DNA of 64,000 nt from Halococcus salsus (GTDB lineage Archaea > Halobacteriota > Halobacteria > Halobacteriales > Halococcaceae), in contig NZ_JAAAJC010000001.1 of assembly GCF_009900715.1 (NCBI RefSeq), positions 297,206 through 361,205 on the forward strand, in the 5' to 3' direction. This document shows, piece by piece, positions 26,173 through 34,871 of this stretch. The notes under the pieces were generated by a model. It did no database searches, was not told the DNA's origin, and worked only from the letters and a program-made list of their open reading frames with translations. The stretch's first letter is position 1, and every line of letters begins with the position of its first letter. A program made the translations under genes and the position numbers.

Positions 26173-27333
26173 ATGGCCGGACCGGTCGCCGCAGCGGTGC
26201 CTGTGGTGCTCTCAATCATCCTTTGGAGTATTGCCCTGCTTTCGGTCTGCTCCATCGCCTACTGGACGTACCTCGTTCTCTTCGTCGTTCGGGGCTCCGA
26301 GTATCCCGAACCCGAGCACGACCCGAGCGAGGTCCAAGTCAGGATCCTGACCGTCGACTCGCCCCAGATCATCCAGAAGAGCGTCAGCGCCATCCCCGAT
26401 ACCGTCACCGACCGCCACGTGATCGCCGAGGAGCCGATGGACATCCAGGGGGCGACGGTCCACGTGGTGCCCGACAGCTTCGACTCCGAGGCGATCCGGA
26501 AGGGGCGGGCGCTCGAGTGGGCTCGGCAGAACGTCCCCTGTGAGAAGGAGTTCGTGCTCTACCTCGACGAGGACAGCCTCATGTCCGACTTCGAGGGGGT
26601 TCCCGACGCGGACGTGGTCCAGTTCCGCGAGCGCCCCCGCCGGAGCCGGTCGTGGCTCTCCTACCTCGCCGAGGTCTTCCGGATGGGCTTCCAGATCGAA
26701 CAGCGCGCGTTCCCCTCGCTCTCGGTGCCGCTCTACGCCTGGGGTGGCGGGATCGCGATCCGATCCGACCTCGAGAACCGCGTCACGTGGGAACACCACA
26801 CCATGATCGAGGACACCGCGTTCGTCTGGAACGCGGTGGCGATGGACGGCGCGGTCGACTTCGACATGGCGCGCACCAAGTTCGACACCCAGGCCCCGCC
26901 GACGATCCGCGCGATGGTGAGCCAGCGAAGCCGGTGGCTCGCGGGCTCGCAGTCCGAGAGCGACCTGCTCCCGCTCCCCTATCACCTCCTCACGACCGTC
27001 CGCAACCTCGCGTGGGCGCTCTCGCCCGCGGTGCCGTTCCTGACGCTCGTCCCGCTGCTCGTCCCCGGCACCATCTTCTTCGAGACCGCCTTCCAGATCC
27101 TCTCGGTTCTGGTCTTCAGCTTCGTCGTGGTCTGGTCGGTCATGGGGGCCGTCTACTACGACAAGTCGATCCTCCTCGGACTGGCCGTGGTGGTGTTGTC
27201 GCCGCTCGTCAGCCTGCTCCACTCCTTCGGTGCGTTCGTGGGGCTGGTCGCCCCGCCGAACGACTTCTCGGTCACCCGGAAGATCAGCCCCGAACACGTC
27301 GAGACACCCGAACGCGAGATCGAGGGCGACTGA
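26173..27333 (+). CDS. Processive-type membrane glycosyltransferase, egghead-like
   Basis: 386 residues with N-terminal hydrophobic segment (about 4-40), a GT2 catalytic domain, and three to four C-terminal helices (about 270-365). Motifs: VLYLDEDSL (DxD), MIEDTAFVW (general base) and SQRSRWLAG (QxxRW), the set found in cellulose/hyaluronan-type synthases. The spacing RKGRALEWA...YLDEDS...RSRWLAG and the absence of large inserts recall egghead-type beta-1,4-mannosyltransferases. The start at 26173 is chosen over 26146 because TTAAT at 26141-26145 sits about 28 nt upstream. Polymer identity is inference. Confidence 0.82.
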   Translation: MAGPVAAAVPVVLSIILWSIALLSVCSIAYWTYLVLFVVRGSEYPEPEHDPSEVQVRILTVDSPQIIQKSVSAIPDTVTDRHVIAEEPMDIQGATVHVVPDSFDSEAIRKGRALEWARQNVPCEKEFVLYLDEDSLMSDFEGVPDADVVQFRERPRRSRSWLSYLAEVFRMGFQIEQRAFPSLSVPLYAWGGGIAIRSDLENRVTWEHHTMIEDTAFVWNAVAMDGAVDFDMARTKFDTQAPPTIRAMVSQRSRWLAGSQSESDLLPLPYHLLTTVRNLAWALSPAVPFLTLVPLLVPGTIFFETAFQILSVLVFSFVVVWSVMGAVYYDKSILLGLAVVVLSPLVSLLHSFGAFVGLVAPPNDFSVTRKISPEHVETPEREIEGD

Positions 27334-27426
27334 CGCCCGCGACCCTCGTCACGTCCCGACCGTCGGCGGTCCCGCCGCGCACATCACAATGTTTAACCGG
27401 AAATCACGGTAAGGACCGACCGATAG

Positions 27427-28695
27427 ATGGATCGTCGGACCTTTCTTCGCACGACAGGGGTGGCCGGCGTCGCCGGGCTGGCGGGCTGTTCGACCCCGTT
27501 CGACCCCGTATCGACCCCGGAGTCGTCGAACGGTAGCGGGAGCGCGCCGACCGACGGGTCGGGTGCCGGGAACGAGAGCACGGGCGAGCTCACCGAAACC
27601 CCCGAAGCACCTCAGACCCGCTCCGGCGCGGCGCTCACGGGCGTCTATCCCGGAAGCGAGGAGCTCGACGCGACCCTCTCGGCGTACTCGAACTGGATAT
27701 CGAAGAAGCCCGCCGTCGTCGTGCTGTTCGTCGACGCGCTCGCCGAGCCGAGCGCGACACGGGGGTTCGTCAACGACGCACTGACACAGGTCTGGAACGC
27801 GGGCCACGTCCCCCTGATATCCTGGCAGCCGCTCGTCAACAACGGACAGACCCCGGAAGCGGTCGAGCGCCGGATCGCCGACGGCGACTACGACGACCAG
27901 ATTCAAGCGTGGGCGACGGCCCTCGACGACTGGGCACATCCGCGGGGCGGACAGACGCGGGGCCGGCGGTTCTACTTCCGGCCGGCCCACGAGATGAACG
28001 GCAACTGGTTCCCCTGGAGCGCGGTGGATTCGACCCGCGTCTCCGCCAGCACGGACAGTCCGGGCACCGCCGAGGACTACGTCTCGATGTGGCGACACGT
28101 TCACCGGATGTTCGGAAACACCGACCTCGACGAGACGAACGTCCAGTGGATGTGGTCGCCGAACGCCGACGAGCCGAGCAACAGCGTCCGCGCCGAGCAG
28201 TACTACCCCGGCGACGAGTTCGTCGACTGGGTCGGCCTCGACGGCTTCAACTTCGGCGGGAGTCAGGAGTACGACAACGACAGCCGGTCCAACTGGCGCT
28301 CCCCGAGGGGGATATTCGGGTCGATGCTCCAGCGAGTGCGCGACCTCACCGACAAACCGGTGGCGCTTGCCGAGTTCGCCTCCTCGTCGGTGCCCGAGTC
28401 CGGCGACGGCCACCAGCCCCAACAGAAGGCCCAGTGGATCCAGGACGTCTTCGACTACGTCGCCGAGAACGACATCAAGATGGCGTGCTGGTTCAACGTC
28501 GACCAGGAGGGCCAGGACGAGTCCGACTGGGCGGTCTTCGGCGGCGCACGCGGGACCTCCCAGGTCACGATCGACGGGACGCAGTACCCCGTCTACGAGG
28601 CCTACAACCGGTCGGTCTCGGGCTCGGACTACCTCGGCGCGCTGCCGAACTACCCGCCGCTGCTGACCGACGACGAGTTCGCCGGGGACTTCTGA
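27427..28695 (+). CDS. GH26 beta-mannanase-like lipoprotein, Tat-exported
   Basis: 422 residues. The N-terminus MDRRTFLRTTGVAGVAGLAGC is a Tat signal with lipobox; Cys21 would carry the lipid. A Ser/Gly/Thr-rich tether runs to about 65, then a GH26 barrel: acid/base Glu189 in RPAHEMNGNW and nucleophile Glu316 in ALAEFASSS, plus WVGLDGFNFG. GH26 enzymes mostly cut beta-1,4-mannan or mixed-linkage glucan. TTTAAC near 27391-27396 lies about 33 nt upstream. It follows the membrane glycosyltransferase by 93 bp on the same strand. Confidence 0.88.
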   Translation: MDRRTFLRTTGVAGVAGLAGCSTPFDPVSTPESSNGSGSAPTDGSGAGNESTGELTETPEAPQTRSGAALTGVYPGSEELDATLSAYSNWISKKPAVVVLFVDALAEPSATRGFVNDALTQVWNAGHVPLISWQPLVNNGQTPEAVERRIADGDYDDQIQAWATALDDWAHPRGGQTRGRRFYFRPAHEMNGNWFPWSAVDSTRVSASTDSPGTAEDYVSMWRHVHRMFGNTDLDETNVQWMWSPNADEPSNSVRAEQYYPGDEFVDWVGLDGFNFGGSQEYDNDSRSNWRSPRGIFGSMLQRVRDLTDKPVALAEFASSSVPESGDGHQPQQKAQWIQDVFDYVAENDIKMACWFNVDQEGQDESDWAVFGGARGTSQVTIDGTQYPVYEAYNRSVSGSDYLGALPNYPPLLTDDEFAGDF

Positions 28696-28731
28696 CTCCC
28701 CGAACTGCCTCACGGCTGCCGGTTCGGCCCG

Positions 28732-29727
28732 TCAGTCGCCACGAAACGTCGCATCGGTCACGACCCCCGACTCGGGCGATCCGGTCCCTTCTCCATCCCC
28801 CGTCATCGCGTCGCGGTAGGCGGCGTATCGCCAGTGTGGAACCGTCCCGTCGGGTGAGTCCGTCCCGCGCATCCCGTCGAAGACCGCCCAGTCGGTCTCC
28901 TTGTCCTCGTTGAACCAGCAGTGGAGCGCCACACGGTCGTCGAGATAGTCGAACGCCTCGCGTATCCACGCTGCCTTCCTCGACGGGTCGTGGCCCGATG
29001 CCGTGACCGACGAACTCGCGACCTCCGGCACGCAGACCGGGTTCTCCGCGAGCGCGTCGAGCCGGTCGAGCATCTCGTCGAAGACCGCCGACGGGGAGGT
29101 CCACGACGACCACTCCTGACTCGCCCCCCAGTTGAAGCCGTCGACGCCGACCCAGTCGACGAACTCGTCGCCCGGATAGCACGTCTCGGCCGCGTGGGGG
29201 CCGACGTCGACGTGGTTGACACACCAGACCCACTGGAGGCGCTCGGGCGGGAGGTCGTCCATCCGGTCGTGGACGCGTCGCCACATCGCGACGTACCCCT
29301 CCGGGGTCGCGTCCCCACCCGCCGGGGCCCACGGATACCAGTCACCGTTCATCTCGTGCCCGAGCCGGAGGAAGCACCGGCGGTCGTCGGCGGTCCCGAG
29401 CTCCCCGTCGGGCCCCGCGAGCCACCCGCGAAGCCGGTCCGCCCACGCGTCGAGGTAGTCGTCGTACGCCCCCTCGGCGATCCGCGTCGCGATGTCCGGT
29501 GGGGTCGCGTCCGGGGTCGGGGTGTAAGGCTCCCAGGTGAGCAGCGGGACGCGACCCGCCGCCCATATCTCGGGAAGCAGCTGGTCGAAGACGTGGTCGA
29601 GTCCATCGGGGTCCCACGGCACGAAGACGACGTGGACCGAGTGGCGTGCACCCAGCCACTCGTCCATCGCGTCGAGAACGGCGGTCCGGTCGGGACGAAC
29701 GTAGGCTCCGTGGAGTGGCGGTGTCAT
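28732..29727 (-). CDS. GH26-like glycosidase without signal peptide
   Basis: 331-residue paralogue of the neighbouring lipoprotein, facing it tail to tail with 36 bp between. Both catalytic residues are kept: Glu125 in LGHEMNGDW and Glu235 in VPEVASSS. The PGDEFVDWVGVDGFNWGASQEW segment matches its neighbour closely. No Sec or Tat signal or lipobox is visible at the chosen ATG (MTPPLHGAYV), so it would be cytoplasmic, which is odd for a polysaccharide hydrolase unless it processes imported oligosaccharides. A missed upstream start is possible but upstream codons do not look like a signal. Confidence 0.85.
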   Translation of the reverse strand: MTPPLHGAYVRPDRTAVLDAMDEWLGARHSVHVVFVPWDPDGLDHVFDQLLPEIWAAGRVPLLTWEPYTPTPDATPPDIATRIAEGAYDDYLDAWADRLRGWLAGPDGELGTADDRRCFLRLGHEMNGDWYPWAPAGGDATPEGYVAMWRRVHDRMDDLPPERLQWVWCVNHVDVGPHAAETCYPGDEFVDWVGVDGFNWGASQEWSSWTSPSAVFDEMLDRLDALAENPVCVPEVASSSVTASGHDPSRKAAWIREAFDYLDDRVALHCWFNEDKETDWAVFDGMRGTDSPDGTVPHWRYAAYRDAMTGDGEGTGSPESGVVTDATFRGD

Positions 29728-29869
29728 CGTGGTCGCGTCGGACAGGATGGCGGTCGTGGTGGCGGGGCGTGCTCGGGGGACACGATTCGAACCTCGCAGG
29801 GCGGAGGATTGTAGTTGGTGGTCGGCCCCGACCGACCGATTCTTTTCCGTGGCGCGCCGAGGGCTGATA

Positions 29870-30871
29870 ATGGACGGGCCGCTCTGGACCGACGACCACG
29901 CGCCGGCGCTCGCCGACCTCCCGCAGGCGGATGTGCGAAACTCGCTTTCGCGCGCGGTCGCGGAGCCGCTGAACCTCGTGCTGCACGGTCCGCCGGGCGC
30001 GGGCAAGACCGCCGCCGTCCGCGCGCTCGCCGACGAGACCCACACGCACGCCGACGACCTCGTGGAGCTCAACGTCGCCGACTTCTTCGGCCGAACCAAG
30101 AAGGAGGTGAGCGAGGACCCGCGGTTCTCGTCGTTCATCACCCCGAAGCGCCGTCGGAACTCCTCGAAAGCGGATCTGATCAAACACGTCCTCACCGAGT
30201 CGGCGAGCTACGCGCCCGTCGACGGCACCTACAAGACCATCCTCCTCGACAACGCCGAAGCCATTCGCGAGGACTTCCAGCAGGCGCTCCGCCGGGTGAT
30301 GGAACGCAACTACAAGACCACGCAGTTCGTCATCACCACGCGCCAACCCTCGAAGCTCATCCCCCCCATCTCCTCGCGGTGTTTCTCGATCCCGGTGCGC
30401 GCGCCGACCACCGACGAGACCGTGGCGGTGCTCGAATCGATCGTCGAGGCAGAGGGTGTCGAGTACGACCACGACGGTCTCGAGTACGTCGCGGGCTACG
30501 CCGACGGCGACCTCAGAAACGCGATCCTGGGTGCCCAGACGGCCGCCGAGGACGCGGGCGCGGTCACGATGGAGACCGCCTACGACGCGCTCGGGTCGGT
30601 CGGCAACGACGACCGGATCGAGGGGATGGTGACGGCGGCCGTGGCGGGCGAGTTCACGGACGCGAGAGGCACGCTCGACGACCTCCTCGTCGACGACGGA
30701 CTAGACGGCGGTGAGGTCCTCGAAGACGTCCTCCGGGTGGCGCGCTCGCGGTCGGTCGGGCCGTCCGCCCCCGAACTCCACCGGCTCGCCGGCGAGGTCG
30801 ACATGGACCTCGCGGAGGGCACCAACGACCGCCTCCACCTCTCGCACCTCCTCGCCGAGCTCGGTCGATAA
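29870..30871 (+). CDS. rfcC: Divergent replication factor C small subunit
   Basis: AAA+ clamp-loader subunit, 333 residues. Walker A is GPPGAGKTAA (about 43-52); Walker B reads ILLDNAEAI where ordinary RFC has DEAD-like residues; sensor/arginine-finger motif ISSRCFSIPV is present near 165. The usual WTEKYRP opening is altered to PLWTDDHAPALADL. Haloarchaea carry two small RFC subunits and this fits the divergent one (RfcC); the symbol is by family position, not proof. The altered Walker B suggests a largely structural role in the ring. Confidence 0.85.
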   Translation: MDGPLWTDDHAPALADLPQADVRNSLSRAVAEPLNLVLHGPPGAGKTAAVRALADETHTHADDLVELNVADFFGRTKKEVSEDPRFSSFITPKRRRNSSKADLIKHVLTESASYAPVDGTYKTILLDNAEAIREDFQQALRRVMERNYKTTQFVITTRQPSKLIPPISSRCFSIPVRAPTTDETVAVLESIVEAEGVEYDHDGLEYVAGYADGDLRNAILGAQTAAEDAGAVTMETAYDALGSVGNDDRIEGMVTAAVAGEFTDARGTLDDLLVDDGLDGGEVLEDVLRVARSRSVGPSAPELHRLAGEVDMDLAEGTNDRLHLSHLLAELGR

Positions 30872-30950
30872 CGCGACACGGTTGTCGTGCGCCAAGGTTG
30901 GCGTGCGACAACCGAACCCGTATGCCCGTCCCCCGCCGATTCACGGTCGG

Positions 30951-31082
30951 ATGAACGATGGGTCCCGAGCGGTCGCGAGCGTGGCGCGGTGGTGGAGCGA
31001 CCTCGACGGTGGGTGGCGAGCGGTGCTCCTCGGAACCGTCCTCGTCGCGGTCGTCCTGACCGGGATCCGGATACCGTGGTGA
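30951..31082 (+). CDS. 43-residue membrane microprotein overlapping yeiH
   Basis: MNDGSRAVASVARWWSDLDGG followed by one hydrophobic helix (WRAVLLGTVLVAVVLTGIRIPW). Its TGA overlaps the GTG start of the YeiH gene (GTGA), so translation of the transporter is probably coupled to it. It may be a small accessory subunit or a leader. Confidence 0.55.
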   Translation: MNDGSRAVASVARWWSDLDGGWRAVLLGTVLVAVVLTGIRIPW

Positions 31083-32065
31083 GGCGGTTCCTGCCCGGAC
31101 TCGCGGCGCTCGCGGCGATCGGACTCCTCGCACGCGGCGTGTCGCGAGTCGTTCCCGAGGCCAACCACCTGATCGTGGCGATCGTTCTCGGCGTCGTGGT
31201 CGCCAACACCTACGGGATCCCCGACCGGGCCGAACCGGGCGTCGGCACCCACACCCTCTGGCTCGAAACCGGGATCGTGGTGATGGGCGCGAGCGTCGCG
31301 CTCGACCGGGTGGTCGCCGCCGGACCCAGGATCCTCGCCCTCGTCGTGGGGACGGTCCTCGCGACGGTCGTGGTGGTCGAACTGCTCGCGCGCGGGCTGT
31401 TCGCGATCGACGAGGAGACCGGGTCGCTGCTCGCCGCTGGTTCCGGGATCTGCGGGGTCTCGGCGGTGGTGGCGATCGCCGAGTCGATCCACGCCGACGA
31501 GACCCGGATCGCCTACGCCGCCGCCACGGTCCTGCTGTTCGACGCCGTCACCCTCCTCGTCTACCCCGTGGTCGGTCACCTGCTGGGGCTCTCGGACGCC
31601 GTCTTCGGGGTCTGGGCGGGGCTCACGATGTTCAGCACCGGGCCGGTGACCGCCGCCGGCTTCGCGTTCTCGCCCGCGGCGGGCCAGTGGGCGCTCCTGG
31701 TCAAACTCGCCCGGAACGCGCTGATCGGGCTGGCCGCGGTGGCCTACGCGATCTACTACGCCCGGCAGTCGGGTCGCACCGCCGAGGGCATCGGGCTCGG
31801 CCACCTCTGGCGGACGTTTCCGAAGTTCGTCCTCGGCTTCCTCGGCGTGATGGTGCTCGCCAACGTCGGCGTGCTCGGGACGCAAGCACTAGATTCGCTC
31901 TCGCACGCCTCCGACTGGCTGTTCCTGTTCGCCTTCGCGGGGCTCGGCCTCACGATCGACGTCGACGAGCTCCGCTCGACCGGCTACGAACCCGTCCTCG
32001 TCGTCTTCCTCGGTCTCCTCACGGTGAGCACGACCGCGCTGGTCGTCGTGACCGCGCTGTTCTGA
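31079..32065 (+). CDS. YeiH/UPF0324 family membrane transporter
   Basis: 328 residues with about ten membrane helices. Family signatures include GIVVMGASVALDRV near 70, GSGICGVSAVVAIAES near 120 and the Thr/Gly-rich TMFSTGPVTAAGFAFS. UPF0324 proteins are putative transporters, in some bacteria linked to sulfur oxidation products. A thiosulfate-type sulfurtransferase lies 840 bp downstream on the same strand, which makes a sulfur link plausible but unproven. GTG start overlaps the upstream microprotein. Confidence 0.88.
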   Translation: MRRFLPGLAALAAIGLLARGVSRVVPEANHLIVAIVLGVVVANTYGIPDRAEPGVGTHTLWLETGIVVMGASVALDRVVAAGPRILALVVGTVLATVVVVELLARGLFAIDEETGSLLAAGSGICGVSAVVAIAESIHADETRIAYAAATVLLFDAVTLLVYPVVGHLLGLSDAVFGVWAGLTMFSTGPVTAAGFAFSPAAGQWALLVKLARNALIGLAAVAYAIYYARQSGRTAEGIGLGHLWRTFPKFVLGFLGVMVLANVGVLGTQALDSLSHASDWLFLFAFAGLGLTIDVDELRSTGYEPVLVVFLGLLTVSTTALVVVTALF

Positions 32066-32103
32066 CCCGCACGCTTTTCGTCGTGCGCCAACTCGTCCCA
32101 CCG

Positions 32104-32838
32104 ATGCGGGAGTTCACGTTCGTCATCGAGTACGACGCGGGGACCGACCCCATCATGGACGTCTGTATCGAGCATCCCTCGGTTCTCGCCCACTCGCTCG
32201 ACGGGTTCGTGACCGGCGACCGGTTCTGGCGGATCGAACGGATCTCGGGGCCCGAACCCGCGCTCGAAGCGATCGAGACCGTCCGGTTCGATGGGACGAG
32301 CTGCGGCGAGTCGATCACCGACCACGACTGTGAGGCCGCGCGCTACCACGACGTGCTCGAACGCGACGAGGGTGAACTCGTGCTCTACACCTACCTCGAG
32401 GACATCACGCGGTGTGAGTCGATCCACACTCTCGCGGGCAAACACCTCCCCTCGGGGTTGGTCTTCGAGACGCGTCGAGAGGGCTCGCGCCACCACTGGC
32501 GGGTGCTGATGCGGTCGGACGCCAACGTCGGGGTGCTCTACGACGAGATCGGCGCGCGGCTCCGGGACGGGCTCACCTTCCGGATGGGCCACCTCCGGGA
32601 CGCCGACGGCTGGCGGCGGGACGCGTTCGCCACGCTCTCGATGCCCGACGAACAGCGGACCGCGCTCGAAGCCGCCGTCGCGGGCGGCTACTACGAGACG
32701 CCCCGCGAGACGACGCTCGACGCGATCGCCGACGACCTCTCCATCCCGCGCTCGACGCTCTCCTACCGGCTCCGTCGGGCCGAGGCCACGCTCGCGCGGC
32801 GGTTCGTCGGCGAGGGCGGGGACCGGTGGCTCCGGTGA
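32104..32838 (+). CDS. Bat-type HTH transcriptional regulator
   Basis: 244 residues. The C-terminal 55 residues form a bacterio-opsin-activator HTH: LEAAVAGGYYETPRETTLDAIADDLSIPRSTLSYRLRRAEA, typical of the haloarchaeal HTH_10 domain. The N-terminal part MREFTFVIEYDAGTDPIMDVCIEHP is the usual ligand/sensor region of this family; there is no PAS or GAF. It sits 38 bp after yeiH and 69 bp before the sulfurtransferase, so it may regulate one or both. Confidence 0.9.
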   Translation: MREFTFVIEYDAGTDPIMDVCIEHPSVLAHSLDGFVTGDRFWRIERISGPEPALEAIETVRFDGTSCGESITDHDCEAARYHDVLERDEGELVLYTYLEDITRCESIHTLAGKHLPSGLVFETRREGSRHHWRVLMRSDANVGVLYDEIGARLRDGLTFRMGHLRDADGWRRDAFATLSMPDEQRTALEAAVAGGYYETPRETTLDAIADDLSIPRSTLSYRLRRAEATLARRFVGEGGDRWLR

Positions 32839-32907
32839 CCCTCCCCGTCGCTCGCCCGCGGTCCGCCCCGGGGTTAATACCGCTCGCGGCGAAAGGGAGA
32901 ACACTGG

Positions 32908-33783
32908 ATGAGTGATCCGACGTCCGACGCGCTGGTGTCCGCCGAGTGGGTCGCCGAGCGTCTCGACGCGTTCGGGCGCGACGACCCGTCGCTCCGGCTG
33001 CTCGAAGTCGACATCGAACCGGAGAACTACGACGCGGGCCACGTGCCGGGCGCGACCAAACTCGACTGGAAGCGCGACCTCCAGGACGCCACGACGTTCG
33101 ACGTGCCGACGAGGACGGCCTTCGAGCGGCTGCTCGGCGACGTCGGCATCACGGCCGATTCCACGGTCGTCGTCTACGGCGACATGATGAACTGGTTCGC
33201 GGCCTACGCCTACTGGCTGCTGACCTACTACGGCCACGACGACGTCAGACTCCTCGACGGCGGCCGGGACGTCTGGACCGCCCACGACCGACCGACCACG
33301 ACCGAGACCCCCCGGTTCACGTCGCGGTCGTACGCGGTCGACTCGCTCGACGGAACCGTGCGCGCCGACCGGCCCGACGTCGAGGACGCCATGCGCCGTG
33401 GTGTGCCGCTCGTGGACGTCCGCACGCCCGAGGAGTACCGTGGCGAGATCCTCGCGCCGCCGGGCTGGAACGAGGGCGTCCAGCGCGGCGGCCACATCCC
33501 CGGCGCGGTGAACGTGCCCTGGAGCCAGGTGGTCGACGACGAGGGCCGTTTCAAACCCCGCGAGGAGCTCGCGGCGATCTACCGCGAGGCCGGCCTCGAC
33601 CCCGGGACCGAGGTGATCACCTACTGTCGGATCGGCGAACGATCGGCGTTGACGTGGTTCGTGCTCTCGGAGCTCCTCGGCTACGCCGACGTCAGGAACT
33701 ACTACGGCTCGTGGGTCGAGTGGGGGAACTCGGTCGGCGCCTCGATCGAGAAGGGCCAGCGCGCCGGCGTCCGCCGGGACTGA
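32908..33783 (+). CDS. Two-domain rhodanese, thiosulfate sulfurtransferase-type
   Basis: 291 residues with tandem rhodanese domains. The N-terminal domain (about 1-125) is inactive; the C-terminal one has the catalytic Cys in ITYCRIGERSALTWF near 239, a CRxGxR-type loop that favours thiosulfate over mercaptopyruvate. The RPDVEDA and VDVRTPEEYRGEI stretches are rhodanese landmarks. The stop abuts the convergent TrmG10 stop with no gap. Confidence 0.92.
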   Translation: MSDPTSDALVSAEWVAERLDAFGRDDPSLRLLEVDIEPENYDAGHVPGATKLDWKRDLQDATTFDVPTRTAFERLLGDVGITADSTVVVYGDMMNWFAAYAYWLLTYYGHDDVRLLDGGRDVWTAHDRPTTTETPRFTSRSYAVDSLDGTVRADRPDVEDAMRRGVPLVDVRTPEEYRGEILAPPGWNEGVQRGGHIPGAVNVPWSQVVDDEGRFKPREELAAIYREAGLDPGTEVITYCRIGERSALTWFVLSELLGYADVRNYYGSWVEWGNSVGASIEKGQRAGVRRD

Positions 33784-34746
33784 TCACCCCAACACCGCGA
33801 TGTAGCGGGTGAGCGAAGCGTGTACCCGCCGCTCGAAGACGTCCTCGACGCTCCAGCCCACCTCGCACGCCGCGTCGGTCCACGGTCGGTCGCTGACGAG
33901 TACCGCCCGCGGCGCGACCCGCCGGGCCTCGGCGAGCGCGCCGGTCACGAGGGCTTCGAGGTCGCCCTCGATCCTCGACTGGCGACCGTAGGGCGCGTCG
34001 AACACCACCGCGTCGGCCGCACCGTCTTCGAGGGGAAGGTGGGTCGCGTCGCCGCGCGCGGTGGCCCACCCGTTTTCGAGGTAGTGCGCGAGGTTCTCAT
34101 GCGCCCCGCGGGCCATCTTCGCCTGGGCGTCGAGGCCCAGCACGTCGGCTCCGACTAGCCCGGCCTCGACCAGCACCCCGCCGGTACCGCACATCGGGTC
34201 CACCACGAACGAGTCGGGCTCCGCGCCGGCGATGGTGACGAGCGCCCGCGCGAGCAGCGGACTCATCGACCCCGGCTGGAAGAAGGGCTTCTTCGTCGGC
34301 GCGCGCGCCCCGAACCCCCGGTCGGTCTCGATGTCGAGCCAGCCGAGGACACAGCGTTCGTCCGAGAACAGCGCCCGAAGCTCGTGGTCGGGGTCGTCGA
34401 GGTCGACCGGGAGTCCTGCTTCCGTCAGCACCCCGCCGAGTTCCCGTTCGGCGTGTCGGGTGTCGACGGTCGCCGTGGAGCGGACGTCGCGCGCCCGGAC
34501 CGCGACGGTTCCATCGAGGTCGAGCGGGGCGACCGCGAGGGACGCGACGGCGGCCTCGACGGTCGCCGCGGATCGACCGACGACACGACTTACCCGGTGG
34601 GTGTACGCGAGGCTCCGCACCGCTCGACCGTCGACCGCTTCGGCGACCCCGAGCCCGGGGGCGACGACCTCGACCCCCGCCATCGCGGTCGCGGCCTCGC
34701 GGGCGGCGAACGCGTCGTCCTCGCCGGCGAACTCGACGACGTACAC
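33784..34746 (-). CDS. trmG10: tRNA (guanine(10)-N2)-dimethyltransferase
   Basis: Methylates the exocyclic amine of G10 in tRNA. The 320-residue protein has an N-terminal THUMP-containing RNA-binding part (about 1-150) and a C-terminal Rossmann methylase with VDPMCGTGGVLVEAGL near 185 and the catalytic DAPYGRQS near 252, the D-P-P-Y-like motif of this family as in archaeal Trm-G10. The ATG start gives MYVVEFAGEDDAFA, as usual for the family. Confidence 0.92.
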   Translation of the reverse strand: MYVVEFAGEDDAFAAREAATAMAGVEVVAPGLGVAEAVDGRAVRSLAYTHRVSRVVGRSAATVEAAVASLAVAPLDLDGTVAVRARDVRSTATVDTRHAERELGGVLTEAGLPVDLDDPDHELRALFSDERCVLGWLDIETDRGFGARAPTKKPFFQPGSMSPLLARALVTIAGAEPDSFVVDPMCGTGGVLVEAGLVGADVLGLDAQAKMARGAHENLAHYLENGWATARGDATHLPLEDGAADAVVFDAPYGRQSRIEGDLEALVTGALAEARRVAPRAVLVSDRPWTDAACEVGWSVEDVFERRVHASLTRYIAVLG

Positions 34747-34835
34747 GGCTTCACTCCGGGCGGGCCGTCCTATGACGATATCGGTCCGGACGCCGAGACG
34801 TCCATGGTCGACCCGCGTCGGGCAACACCACCAAC

Positions 34836-34864
34836 TTTTATAAGTCTTAAATACGATTTTTAAG
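34836..34864 (+). promoter_or_regulatory. AT-rich promoter of tbp with several TATA-like boxes
   Basis: TTTTATAA at 34836-34843 has the spacing for a start near the tbp ATG. CTTAAATA at 34846-34853 and TTTTTAAG at 34857-34864 follow at once and would overlap the start region. Extra TATA-like sites could let TBP repress its own gene. Confidence 0.55.
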
Positions 34865-34871
34865 ACGACTC

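Noticed and set aside
29770..29800. GATTCGAACC-like words that resemble a tRNA T-arm on the minus strand
   Set aside because: The five bases on either side of the loop do not pair, and no acceptor or anticodon stem can be drawn around it.
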